From Martelella lutilitoris (lineage in GTDB: Bacteria; Pseudomonadota; Alphaproteobacteria; Rhizobiales; Rhizobiaceae), in contig NZ_CP066786.1 in the NCBI RefSeq assembly GCF_016598595.1, forward strand, positions 62,001 through 126,000: a stretch of DNA of 64,000 nt. Reading direction: 5' to 3'. The notes beneath the pieces were generated by a model, which saw only the letters and a program-made list of their open reading frames with translations, searched no databases and was not told where the DNA came from. Positions within the stretch are counted from its first letter, which is position 1; every line of letters starts with the position of its first letter. The translations under genes were made by a program, and so were the position numbers. This document shows positions 1 to 8,125 of the stretch, in pieces.

Positions 1-47
1 TGCGCGTCGGCTCCGCGATCTTCGGCGAACGGGATTATCCGGGCTGA
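1..47 (+). CDS. yggS: C-terminal end of YggS/PLPBP-family pyridoxal phosphate protein (partial)
   Basis: Only the last 14 codons lie in the window. They read RVGSAIFGERDYPG and end at TGA 45-47. The R-x-G-x-A-I-F-G-x-R-x-Y ending is the typical last helix of the YggS (PLPBP) family, proteins that bind pyridoxal phosphate and help keep its level steady. The start lies off the left edge. In many rhizobia this gene sits a few kilobases from leuS, holA, parB and parA (recalled knowledge), which would put the window near the chromosome origin. The identification rests on a short tail only. Confidence 0.65.
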   Translation, partial: RVGSAIFGERDYPG

Positions 48-90
48 GCGCCTTTCTCGAAGTCCCTGCACCGTCCGCCCGACCGACGGA

Positions 91-106
91 TGTTTCACGT
101 GAAAAC
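91..106. other. parS-like palindrome (candidate ParB binding site)
   Basis: TGTTTCACGTGAAAAC matches the usual bacterial parS sequence TGTTTCACGTGAAACA at 14 of 16 positions, with the 12-base core TTTCACGTGAAA intact. It lies in the gap between the yggS tail and the SDR gene. That core is expected about 0.004 times per 64 kb at equal base frequencies, yet a second copy occurs at 30858-30869. Function is inferred. Confidence 0.5.
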
Positions 107-117
107 CAGACTTGTCC

Positions 118-876
118 TCACTTCGGCGTCAGCCGGTTTGCCCCGTCGAGGCGGATCACCTCGCCGTTGAGGTAGTCGTTTTCGACCGCAAAGACGACAG
201 CATTGGCGAATTCCGCCGGATCACCGAGCCGGGCCGGGAAGGGGATCGTCGCGGCGATCGATTTCTGCGCCTCCTCCGGCAGGTTGTAGAGCAGCGGCGT
301 GAGGAAAATGCCGGGCGCCAGCGTGTTGACCCGGACGCCGAAGCGGGCGAATTCGCGCGCCAGCGGCAGGGTCATGGAAACGATGCCGCCCTTGGAGGCC
401 GCATAGGCCGCCTGGCCGATCTGGCCCTCGAAGGCGGCGATCGAAGCCGTGTTGACGATCACGCCGCGGCTTTCGCCAACCGGTTCTGCAAGCGACATGC
501 GGTGGGCCGAAAGCCGGACGACGTTGAACGTGCCCATGAGGTTGACGCGGAGCGTGCGCTCGAAATCGGCTATCGGCATGGGGCCGTCGCGCCCCACCGT
601 GCGGCCCGCCGTGCCGATTCCGGCGCAGCTCACAGCAATCCTGACCGTGCCATGGGCCGCCTCGGCCGCATCAAGCGCTGCCGTGACGTCGACTTCGCTG
701 GACACATCGCCGACGGCCGCAATCCCGCCGATTTCGGCGGCGACCTTCTCGGCCGCATCGCCGTTCATGTCCAGCACCGTTACCCTGGCGCCTTGTTCCG
801 CAAGCGCGCGCGCGGTTGCCGCGCCGAGCCCCGAACCCGCACCGGTCACCAGTGCGGCCATGCCTTCAACCTTCAT
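118..876 (-). CDS. SDR-family 3-hydroxyacyl-CoA dehydrogenase (type-2-like)
   Basis: A 252-residue classical short-chain dehydrogenase. The NAD-binding motif TGAGSGLG is at residues 11-18 and the catalytic set Asn112, Ser145, Tyr158 and Lys162 (YAASK) is complete. It resembles type-2 3-hydroxyacyl-CoA dehydrogenases (HSD17B10 group), which oxidise a beta-hydroxyacyl-CoA to the beta-keto form. It starts two bases after the feruloyl-CoA synthetase gene ends, with GAAAGGCGG upstream of the ATG, so the two are one operon. Its likely role is to oxidise the hydrated phenylpropenoyl-CoA made by the crotonase; the substrate is inferred from context. The order recalls the hydroxycinnamate locus of Agrobacterium fabrum (from memory). 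Confidence 0.82.
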   Translation of the reverse strand: MKVEGMAALVTGAGSGLGAATARALAEQGARVTVLDMNGDAAEKVAAEIGGIAAVGDVSSEVDVTAALDAAEAAHGTVRIAVSCAGIGTAGRTVGRDGPMPIADFERTLRVNLMGTFNVVRLSAHRMSLAEPVGESRGVIVNTASIAAFEGQIGQAAYAASKGGIVSMTLPLAREFARFGVRVNTLAPGIFLTPLLYNLPEEAQKSIAATIPFPARLGDPAEFANAVVFAVENDYLNGEVIRLDGANRLTPK

Positions 877-878
877 TC

Positions 879-2744
879 TCAGACCGCCTTTCTGCCTTGC
901 GGTTTGCCCGCAATGATCACCTCAGGGCCGCCCGCATAAAGCGCCTCGACTAGGTCTGCCCGGTTGGCGAGCACCGCCCGCTGGTTGACCGAGCCCTTGT
1001 CGGTCACCTCGCCCGCATCCATGCGAAGCGGCGCGGTCAAAAGCATGGCGCGGGCGATGCGGTTCGAGGAGCCGGTGGCGTGACCGGCGAAATCCGTCAG
1101 AAGATTGCCGAGGCTCGCAAGCACTGTCGGATGGGCATAGAGCGCCGCGTCATCCATTTCGGCCCCCCCTTGGACAAGGCGTTCGATTTTCGGGCGGAAG
1201 GGCACGAGCAGGGCACCGAGTTCGAACTGGCCCTCGCCGGCAATCACCGCATCACGGATCAGACCACCCATGGCGTCGACCAGCTTTGCCCGCATCGCGC
1301 CGACGGCAACCCAGGTGCCGGTCTGGAGCTTGAAGTTCTCCGCCGTGCGGCCGTCGAAGAGATAGCCGCGCGCCGGATCGCCGGGAACGGCGGGGCGCAG
1401 TGCGTCGCCCATATTGTAGAAGCCTTCCTCGTCGAAGGCCTTTTCCGTCAGGTCCGGCCGCCGCCAGTAACCGGGCGTGACGTTTGGTCCCTTGAAACGC
1501 ACTTCCATCTTGCCGCCGGTGGGCACCAGTTTCATGGTGACGCCGCGCGCCGGAACGCCGCAATTGCCCGGCTCGTCCTGCGGCTCGGTCGAGAACATGG
1601 CGAACGGGCCGGTCTCGGTGGAGCCGAGCCCCGAACCCATCAGCGTAAAGAAGCCGGTGGAGCGTTCGGAAAGCGCGTTGAGGTGATGCCAGGTGTGGCT
1701 CGCCATGCCCGCGCCAGCATACATGATCATCTTCAGTTTCTTGAAAAAGGTGTCGCGCAGGACCGGGTCCTTCTCCATCGCCTCGCACAGCACTTCATAG
1801 CCCGCCGGCACGTTGAAATACCAGGTCGGCGAGATCTCGCGCAGATTGCGGATCGTCTCGGCCATGCCCTTCGGCGTCGGCTTGCCGGCGTCGATGTAAT
1901 AGGTGCCGCCATTGTAGAGCGCGATGTTGAACACCTTGTTGCCGCTGGCGACATGGTTCCACGGCGCCCAGTCGACGAGAACGGGCGGCTCGTCGCCGAG
2001 AAAGCGGTAGCAATCGAGCACCTGGGCCATGTTGGCGCACATCATCCGCTGGGTCTGGATCACCGCCTTGGGTGTTCCGGTCGTGCCGGAGGTGAACAGG
2101 AACTTCGCGATCGTATCCGGTCCCGTGGCGGCAAAGGCCTTGTCGGCCGCCGGCGACGCGTCGGTCGCAATCACGTCTTCCCAGGCGAAATGCCCGCGCC
2201 CGGGCACGGCGCCGCCCGCCAGAATGAGCGGCACGACCGGATCGATGACCTCGGTGATCGCGTCCGCGAACCGATCCGCATCCTTGGCGAAGACCGCGCC
2301 GGGCGTCACTTCGCCGGCAATGTCGCGAAGCTTGGCGCGCCCCTCCGGGATCAGCGAATAGGCCGGCGCCACGGCAGCAGACGGAATGCCGACATACTGG
2401 GCGGACAGCGCGATGACGGCGTGTTCGAGCGAATTCTCCGACAGGATCATCAGCGGCCGTTCGGGCGAAAGGTCGTGGTCGAGGAGGAAGGCGCCGACGC
2501 GGCGCATCAGGTCGCGCAGCCGGCCGAAAGTGATCGTGCGCCACGCCCCGTCGGCATCGCGCTCGGCCATCCACACGCGCTCGGGCACGGTTTCGGCAAA
2601 GTGCAGAATACGGTCGCCGAGGCGCGCCGGATAGCTGCCCAGCTCATCATCCTGCCATATGATCTGACTGCCGTCGGCGCGGTCCTCCACGCGGATGCGC
2701 GGCTCCCAGACCCGCACCGGGCGTATTTTCTCCATGTCGGTCAT
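879..2744 (-). CDS. fcs: Feruloyl-CoA synthetase (hydroxycinnamate:CoA ligase)
   Basis: A 621-residue acyl-adenylate-forming enzyme. The ATP-binding signature SGTTGTPK is at residues 219-226, a GSGLGSTETGP motif sits near residue 370, and the C-terminal region has the GRTAENFKLQTGTWV pattern typical of feruloyl-CoA synthases rather than of fatty acyl-CoA ligases. It should activate ferulate, coumarate or caffeate with ATP and CoA. The ATG at 2744 follows GGAGGAGGATCC. It is divergent from the crotonase-MarR-amidohydrolase-TRAP genes and shares a control region at 2745-2930 with them. Substrate range cannot be read from sequence. Confidence 0.88.
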   Translation of the reverse strand: MTDMEKIRPVRVWEPRIRVEDRADGSQIIWQDDELGSYPARLGDRILHFAETVPERVWMAERDADGAWRTITFGRLRDLMRRVGAFLLDHDLSPERPLMILSENSLEHAVIALSAQYVGIPSAAVAPAYSLIPEGRAKLRDIAGEVTPGAVFAKDADRFADAITEVIDPVVPLILAGGAVPGRGHFAWEDVIATDASPAADKAFAATGPDTIAKFLFTSGTTGTPKAVIQTQRMMCANMAQVLDCYRFLGDEPPVLVDWAPWNHVASGNKVFNIALYNGGTYYIDAGKPTPKGMAETIRNLREISPTWYFNVPAGYEVLCEAMEKDPVLRDTFFKKLKMIMYAGAGMASHTWHHLNALSERSTGFFTLMGSGLGSTETGPFAMFSTEPQDEPGNCGVPARGVTMKLVPTGGKMEVRFKGPNVTPGYWRRPDLTEKAFDEEGFYNMGDALRPAVPGDPARGYLFDGRTAENFKLQTGTWVAVGAMRAKLVDAMGGLIRDAVIAGEGQFELGALLVPFRPKIERLVQGGAEMDDAALYAHPTVLASLGNLLTDFAGHATGSSNRIARAMLLTAPLRMDAGEVTDKGSVNQRAVLANRADLVEALYAGGPEVIIAGKPQGRKAV

Positions 2745-2849
2745 GGATCCTCCTCCAATTTTCGAGCGTCCCTGGCACTCCGGGCCGCGAAATCCTCGCT
2801 GAAATCTTTGCCCGTCCGGCCGCTCCCGACGGCGGGACAGGTTCAGGTT

Positions 2850-2899
2850 ATACAGTTTTTAGGTGTATTGTTTACAGGGAAAATATTTTCTCGTATAGG
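2850..2899. promoter_or_regulatory. Promoter and operator of the hydroxycinnamate genes
   Basis: A plus-strand promoter fits TTTACA (2871-2876), a 17-base spacer and TATAGG (2894-2899). The spacer holds the perfect 12-base palindrome GAAAATATTTTC (2879-2890). Just upstream ATACA and TGTAT form an inverted repeat with 9 bases between them (2850-2868). A palindrome inside a promoter spacer is a natural repressor site, and the MarR protein at 3721 is the obvious candidate. Release by a hydroxycinnamoyl-CoA, as for CouR/HcaR-type regulators, is inference. Confidence 0.55.
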
Positions 2900-2930
2900 G
2901 AAAACTGGAATGGTTGAAAGGAAGCATGCA

Positions 2931-3719
2931 GTGACGACAGAGGCGGAGCTGGTAACCTATGAATTGCGCGGCGAGGTCGCGCTTCTCGGGCTCAATCGTC
3001 CAGACAAACGCAATGCGATCAGTGACCGTTTTGTAGAAGCGCTGGCCGATGCGATCGAGCGGGCGCGTACGGAGGCGAAGGCCGGCGTCATCTTCGGCAA
3101 TGGCAGACATTTCTGCGCGGGGCTGGACCTTTCCGAACACGTGAAGAAGTCGGCCTTCGAGGGCGTCGAAAGCTCGCGCCGCTGGCACGAGGTCTTCGGC
3201 CGGATCGAGTTTGGACCGATTCCCTGGTTTTGCGCATTGCACGGCGCCGTTGTCGGCGGCGGGCTGGAGCTGGCATCGTCCGCACAGGTGCGCGTTGCCG
3301 ACGAGACGACCTTTTTCGCATTGCCGGAAGGCCAGCGCGGCATCTTTGTGGGCGGCGGCGGCTCGGTGCGCACCGCGCGCCTTATGGGCGTGGCGCGGAT
3401 GACGGACATGATGCTGACAGGCCGCTCGATCGACGCCGATACCGGGGAGCGGTGGAATCTGGCGCAATATGTCGTTCCGGCGGGCAAATCCATCGAGAAA
3501 GCGCTGGAGCTTGCCATACAGGCGGCGTCCAACGCCCAGCTTTCCAACTACGCTGTCATCAACGTGCTGCCGCGCATGCCCGAAATGAGCCGCGACGACG
3601 GTCTTATGATGGAAAGCTTCATCTCGTCCTTCACCGCCACCTCGCCCGAGGCGGAAGAACGGTTGATCGCCTTCCTTGAAAAGCGCACCGCCAAGGTGGC
3701 GGCTCCCGGGGGGCGCTGA
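2931..3719 (+). CDS. Crotonase-family enoyl-CoA hydratase
   Basis: A 262-residue crotonase from GTG at 2931. Typical motifs are DKRNA (25-29), GRHFCAGLDL (58-67), which forms the first oxyanion-hole half, HGAVVGGGLEL (104-114), the second half, and a conserved acidic residue near Glu133. The family adds water to a CoA-bound double bond; some members also cleave the product to an aldehyde and acetyl-CoA. With an SDR dehydrogenase in the cluster, plain hydration followed by oxidation is more likely here. GTG 2931 was chosen because it follows GAAAGGAAG and lies inside the transcript predicted from the TATAGG box; an in-frame ATG at 2910 is the alternative. The next gene starts two bases after its stop. 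Confidence 0.82.
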   Translation: MTTEAELVTYELRGEVALLGLNRPDKRNAISDRFVEALADAIERARTEAKAGVIFGNGRHFCAGLDLSEHVKKSAFEGVESSRRWHEVFGRIEFGPIPWFCALHGAVVGGGLELASSAQVRVADETTFFALPEGQRGIFVGGGGSVRTARLMGVARMTDMMLTGRSIDADTGERWNLAQYVVPAGKSIEKALELAIQAASNAQLSNYAVINVLPRMPEMSRDDGLMMESFISSFTATSPEAEERLIAFLEKRTAKVAAPGGR

Positions 3720-3720
3720 C

Positions 3721-4203
3721 ATGGGGCAGGAGCCGCGCATTTCCCCGCAACAGACCGAAGATGTCCGGCTTGGCGAGCTCAACAATTCGCTCGGCTTTCT
3801 GGTGCGCGTCGCGCAGGTGCGGGTCTATGATCAGTTCTATGAGCGTTTCGGCGCCGGCGACCTGCGTCCGGGCGAGTTTTCCATACTCTGGGTCATGCAT
3901 CTCAACCCCGGCATCAAACAGGGCATACTGGCGCAGACGCTGAGGATCAAGCCGGCCCACATGACCAAGACGGTTCGCCGTTTCGAGGACCAGGGCCTGA
4001 TCGAACGGGAAATTCCTGATCACGACCGTCGATCGGTTCTGCTTCGGCTGACCGGGAAGGGCGAGGGGTTCGTCGCGGCCAACAAGCGCAATTTCTTCGG
4101 CGAGAACGCCTATAACACGCACGGGCTGAGCGCGGAGGAGGCGGAAACGCTTGCGCATCTGCTCAAGCGTTACGTCGGGCTGGAGACGGAGGAGCGCATA
4201 TGA
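3721..4203 (+). CDS. MarR-family regulator of the hydroxycinnamate cluster
   Basis: A 160-residue MarR-type winged-helix protein. The recognition region runs from about residue 55 to 110 (GILAQTLRIKPAHMTKTVRRFEDQGLIER, then the DHDRRS wing). It lies between the crotonase and the amidohydrolase and its stop overlaps the next start by four bases (ATGA), so it is translated with the operon it probably controls. MarR repressors in this setting (CouR, FerR, HcaR) respond to hydroxycinnamoyl-CoA esters, which is known for the group and inferred here. The likely operator is the palindrome at 2879-2890. Confidence 0.85.
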   Translation: MGQEPRISPQQTEDVRLGELNNSLGFLVRVAQVRVYDQFYERFGAGDLRPGEFSILWVMHLNPGIKQGILAQTLRIKPAHMTKTVRRFEDQGLIEREIPDHDRRSVLLRLTGKGEGFVAANKRNFFGENAYNTHGLSAEEAETLAHLLKRYVGLETEERI

Positions 4204-5075
4204 ATTTCGACGATCTGGTCGCCTTTGACGTCCACGTCCATGCCGAGGAGCCCTGCTGCACCCATCGCGATGACGGCTATATGGAATTCCAGGCAGGCAT
4301 GGCCAGTTATTTCAGGAACCCGGCAGGCCGCGACGGCATGCTGCCCACGGTGGAGGAGACCGCCGCCTATTTCCGCGAACGGAAGATCGGCTGCATCATT
4401 TTTCCCGTCGATGCCGAGCGCGAGACCGGTTTTCGCCGCTACTCCAATTATGAGGTGGCGGAGATCGCCGCAAGGAACAGCGATATCATGGTCCCCTTCG
4501 CCTCCATCGACCCGGCCAAGGGCAAGCTTGGAGTCCGGGAAGCGAGGAGCCTGATGCGCGACCACGGCGTGCGGGGCTTCAAGTTCCACCCGACCTTTCA
4601 GGGTTTTTACCCGAATGATCGGGCCGCCTACGGGCTCTATGAGGCGATCCAGGAGGAAGGCGGCATCGCACTGTTTCATACCGGCCAGACCGGCGTCGGA
4701 TCCGGCATGCATGGCGGCATGGGCATGCGGCTGAAATATTCAAATCCGATGTATCTCGACGACGTGGCGGTGGACTTCCCCGACCTGAAGATCATCGCCG
4801 CCCATCCGTCCTTTCCCTGGCAGGAAGAGGCGCTCGCCGTCGCCCAGCACAAGCCCAATGTCTATATAGACCTGTCGGGCTGGAGCCCGAAATATTTTCC
4901 GCCGATTCTGGTGAAATACGCCAATTCTCTGCTGAAGCACAAATTGCTGTTCGGCTCCGACTGGCCCGCCATCACGCCGGATCGCTGGCTCGTCGATTTT
5001 GAAAAGATCGACATCAAGGAAGAGGTTCGCCCGCTGCTTCTGAAGGAGAATGCGAGGAAGCTTCTGGCGATGTAA
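4200..5075 (+). CDS. Amidohydrolase_2-family metal hydrolase or decarboxylase
   Basis: A 291-residue TIM-barrel amidohydrolase of the ACMSD-like group. The metal motif HVH is at residues 12-14; further typical sites are FKFHP near residue 128, a histidine in LFHTGQT, a histidine in AAHPSFPW and the aspartate of FGSDWP near the end. A strong ribosome site (GGAGGAG) lies just inside the marR end. No thiolase is present in the cluster, so this enzyme may carry out the last step that turns the aryl beta-keto acyl compound into a benzoate. I recall a similar gene in the A. fabrum deacetylation locus, but the reaction is inference. Confidence 0.75.
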   Translation: MNFDDLVAFDVHVHAEEPCCTHRDDGYMEFQAGMASYFRNPAGRDGMLPTVEETAAYFRERKIGCIIFPVDAERETGFRRYSNYEVAEIAARNSDIMVPFASIDPAKGKLGVREARSLMRDHGVRGFKFHPTFQGFYPNDRAAYGLYEAIQEEGGIALFHTGQTGVGSGMHGGMGMRLKYSNPMYLDDVAVDFPDLKIIAAHPSFPWQEEALAVAQHKPNVYIDLSGWSPKYFPPILVKYANSLLKHKLLFGSDWPAITPDRWLVDFEKIDIKEEVRPLLLKENARKLLAM

Positions 5076-5121
5076 CTGACCTGACGAAACGTGGCATTCG
5101 GATTTTTTGGGAGGAGAATTC

Positions 5122-6216
5122 ATGAATCGCATACACACATTCGCTGCACTGGCCGCCGTCGCGATGATGGCCGCCGGAACCACCGCGTCGGCGCGCGAAC
5201 TGCGCCTAGCACCGGGAGGGCCGCCGGCGCATCCGGCCTATTACATGTATGAGCATTTCGCCGAAAACATCGCCGAAAACTCGGGCGGCGCCATGACCGG
5301 CCTGATCCTCGGACCGGAGGTCGTCTCTCTGCCGCAGATGAAGGATGCGCTCCAGACCGGGCTCGTGGATGCGGGCAATGTCCTGCCGCTTTATTTTCCG
5401 GCGGATATGGAAGTGACCGGCATTGCCGGCGACCTGGCGCTGATCGGCCGCAATCCCCACGCCATGGCGATGGCGATGACGGAATACGGCATGACCTGCG
5501 AGCCCTGCCAGGAGGAGTTCAAGAAACTCGGCATGGTTTTCCTCGGCGCCGGATCGTCAAACGTCTACAACCTGATCACCATCAGGCCCGTGCGCACCGC
5601 CGACGACCTGAAGGGCATGCGTCTGCGCACCGGCGGCGCGCCCTATTCGCGCTGGGCCGAGCATTTCGGCGCAACTCCGGTCAATATCGGCGTCGGCGAA
5701 ACCTTCGAGGCGATGAGCCAGGGCACGATCGACGGCACCATGGCATCGACCGTCGACCTGTTGTCGTTCCGGCTGATCGATATCGCCAAGGACGTCACCA
5801 TCGTCCCGATCGGCACCTATCACGTGACGTCGAACTTCACGGCGGGACTCAACACCTGGCGCTCGCTTTCCACCAAGGAACGCGAGGAGATCGGCATGGC
5901 CGCCGCCCGCGCCAATTTCGACCTGACCGACCGCTGGGCCTTCCAGCTGCCGTCGGCGGCGAAGGAGGCGCTGGCCAAGACCGATATCGAGGTGATCGAG
6001 CCGGATCCGGCCTTCCTTGAAGCCTCGGAAGCCTTTGCCGCTCAGGACGTGAAGGATCGCACGGCGCTCTCGGGCGAGGAAGCCGCCTACTTCACCGAAC
6101 TGGTGGAGAAGTGGACGGCGGTCGTCGAAGAAGTCGGCAACGATCCCGACGCTCTGGCCAGGCGCATGATCGACGACGTCTGGAGCAAGATCGACTTTTC
6201 GACCTACGGCATGTGA
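5122..6216 (+). CDS. TRAP transporter substrate-binding protein, DctP type
   Basis: A 364-residue periplasmic binding protein with a signal peptide (MNRIHTFAALAAVAMM, likely cleavage after ...TTASA). The region around GMRLRTGGAP carries the conserved arginine that pairs with a carboxylate in TRAP binding proteins. The ATG at 5122 follows GGGAGGAG. It is the first of three TRAP genes placed after the hydroxycinnamate enzymes, so it probably captures an aromatic acid for that pathway. The ligand itself cannot be read from sequence. Confidence 0.88.
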   Translation: MNRIHTFAALAAVAMMAAGTTASARELRLAPGGPPAHPAYYMYEHFAENIAENSGGAMTGLILGPEVVSLPQMKDALQTGLVDAGNVLPLYFPADMEVTGIAGDLALIGRNPHAMAMAMTEYGMTCEPCQEEFKKLGMVFLGAGSSNVYNLITIRPVRTADDLKGMRLRTGGAPYSRWAEHFGATPVNIGVGETFEAMSQGTIDGTMASTVDLLSFRLIDIAKDVTIVPIGTYHVTSNFTAGLNTWRSLSTKEREEIGMAAARANFDLTDRWAFQLPSAAKEALAKTDIEVIEPDPAFLEASEAFAAQDVKDRTALSGEEAAYFTELVEKWTAVVEEVGNDPDALARRMIDDVWSKIDFSTYGM

Positions 6217-6309
6217 TGCCTGAACTGGATCGCGGCGGCCGCAATGGCCGTCGCGCTTCGTGGACGATGATGTTCTTCGTCGCTTTCCTTTTTGCTCTGG
6301 AGCCCTTTG

Positions 6310-6816
6310 ATGACCGCACTCGTTCGGCTCGCCGCCGTGGTCGCGCGTATCCTGGCATTCATCGGCGCTGCCGGCGTCGTGATGATGATGGTGCACATCA
6401 GTCTCGATGTGGCACTGCGTAACCTGTTCCGCATCTCGATCCCGGTGACGACCGAGATGGTCGCGCGCTATTACATGGTCGCCACGGCCTTCCTGCCGCT
6501 CTCCTGGCTCGAGCTGCGCCGCGAGATGGTGTCGGTCGAACTGTTCGATTTCGCGCTCACCCGTCCCGTTCGCCGCGTCTCTGACGCGCTGGTCTGCCTT
6601 CTCTCGGCGATCGTCTATGCAAGCCTTTCCTGGGCCACCTGGAATTCGGCGCTGTCCAATTTCCGCTCCGGCACCTATGTGGAGCTGGCCTCGATGAAGA
6701 TGCCCGTCTGGCACAGCTACTTCCTGCCGTCGGCCGGTTTTGCCATCGCCGCGCTGACCTGCCTGCTTCTGACCTTCCAGGATCTTCATCCAGCCCCATC
6801 GGAGGAAACCGCATGA
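6310..6816 (+). CDS. TRAP transporter small permease, DctQ type
   Basis: A 168-residue membrane protein with about four hydrophobic segments, the usual size and layout of the DctQ subunit. It follows the binding-protein gene after 93 bases and its stop overlaps the start of the large permease (ATGA at 6813-6816), which fits a tripartite TRAP operon. The start at 6310 gives the usual short N-terminus before the first membrane segment; its ribosome site is weak. Confidence 0.85.
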   Translation: MTALVRLAAVVARILAFIGAAGVVMMMVHISLDVALRNLFRISIPVTTEMVARYYMVATAFLPLSWLELRREMVSVELFDFALTRPVRRVSDALVCLLSAIVYASLSWATWNSALSNFRSGTYVELASMKMPVWHSYFLPSAGFAIAALTCLLLTFQDLHPAPSEETA

Positions 6817-8117
6817 ATCCCGAGGTCGGATTTGTTGGCATCGCCGTCCTGATCGTCCTGCTTCTGCTGCGTGTCCCGGTGGCCATGGCGTTGATCGCCG
6901 TCTCGTTCGGCGGCATCACCGCGCTTCTCGGGCTCACTCCGGCCTTCGGCATCCTGTCGAACACGCCCTATTCCTTTGTCGCCAGCTGGACCATGTCGGC
7001 GGTGCCGATGTTCCTGCTGATGGGTTTCGTCGCGTTTCATTCCGGGCTCACCGGCGGGCTCTTCGCCGCCGCCAAGGTGGTGCTGCGCCGCCTGCCGGGC
7101 GGGCTTGCGGTCTCGTCCATCTTCGCCTGTTCCGGCTTTGCCGCCGTTTCCGGCTCGTCGCTCGCCTGTGCGGCGGCCATGGGCCGGATCGCGATTCCGG
7201 AAATGGTCGCCGCCGGCTACCGACCTTCGATCGCGGCCGGATCGATCGCCGCCGGCGGCACGATCGGCGCGCTGATCCCGCCCTCGATCCTGATGATCAT
7301 CTATGGCGTCTTCGCCGAAACCTCGGTCACCCAGGTCTTTATCGGCGGTATCGGCATCGGCGTCATCACCGCCATCGGCTATTGTCTCGTCATCATCGGC
7401 ATCAGCCTCGTGCGGCCGGACCTCGTGCCATCGCGCGATACCTCACCCGTCAATGCCGAGGGCCGCGCCGCCATTTTGCAGGTGATCCCGATCACGGTTC
7501 TTGTGCTCCTGATCTTCGGCGGCATGTTCTCGGGATTTTTCACTGCGACGGAAGCCGGAGCTGTTGGCGCGCTCGGCACCATTCTGCTTGCCGCCGCCAC
7601 CGGGCGGCTGACGAAGCGAAACATCACCCACTCCCTCATCGATACCGTGACCTCGACCGGGGCGCTGTTCATCATCGGGGTGGGGGCTGCGATGTTCACC
7701 CGCTTCCTCGGAATTTCCGGGCTGTCGCATTTCCTCTCGTCCTTCGTTGCCGACGCGGATCTCGGCTATTTCAAGCTGATGCTGATCATCGTGCTGATCT
7801 ACCTGGCGCTCGGCACCTTCATGGAACCGTTCGGCGCCATGCTGACGACGCTGCCGATCTTCCTGCCGATCCTCAGGGCCGAGGACATCAGCCTCGTCTG
7901 GTTCGGCGTCGTCGTGGTGAAGATGCTGGAAATCGGCATGATCACGCCGCCGGTCGGCATGAATGTCTTCGTCATCAAGAACGTTGCCGGCAAATATGTT
8001 TCGATCGCGCAGGTCTTTGCCGGCGTCCTGCCCTTCATCATCATGGATCTCTTCGTGATTGCGCTGGTGATCGCCGCGCCCTCGGTGGTGATGTTCTTGC
8101 CGGATCTCTTGAAGTGA
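6813..8117 (+). CDS. TRAP transporter large permease, DctM type
   Basis: A 434-residue, strongly hydrophobic protein of the DctM family, which forms the ion-driven channel of TRAP transporters. Family features include the small-residue-rich GFAAVSGSSLA stretch, AAGGTIGALIPPS and the C-terminal EIGMITPPVGMNVFV signature. It overlaps dctQ by four bases and ends eight bases before the convergent pcaQ gene. With its two partners it should import the substrate of the hydroxycinnamate genes. Confidence 0.92.
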   Translation: MNPEVGFVGIAVLIVLLLLRVPVAMALIAVSFGGITALLGLTPAFGILSNTPYSFVASWTMSAVPMFLLMGFVAFHSGLTGGLFAAAKVVLRRLPGGLAVSSIFACSGFAAVSGSSLACAAAMGRIAIPEMVAAGYRPSIAAGSIAAGGTIGALIPPSILMIIYGVFAETSVTQVFIGGIGIGVITAIGYCLVIIGISLVRPDLVPSRDTSPVNAEGRAAILQVIPITVLVLLIFGGMFSGFFTATEAGAVGALGTILLAAATGRLTKRNITHSLIDTVTSTGALFIIGVGAAMFTRFLGISGLSHFLSSFVADADLGYFKLMLIIVLIYLALGTFMEPFGAMLTTLPIFLPILRAEDISLVWFGVVVVKMLEIGMITPPVGMNVFVIKNVAGKYVSIAQVFAGVLPFIIMDLFVIALVIAAPSVVMFLPDLLK

Positions 8118-8125
8118 GTGACCTG

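Noticed and set aside
1080..2930. Open frame that would extend the crotonase far upstream
   Set aside because: It runs antisense to the feruloyl-CoA synthetase gene, with arginine- and glycine-rich shadow composition; crotonase similarity begins only after 2910.
5820..5828. Other CACGTG-containing spots (for example 3136, 5821, 26466, 36801) as parS sites
   Set aside because: They lack the flanking TTT/AAA arms; only 91 and 30856 keep the 12-base core.
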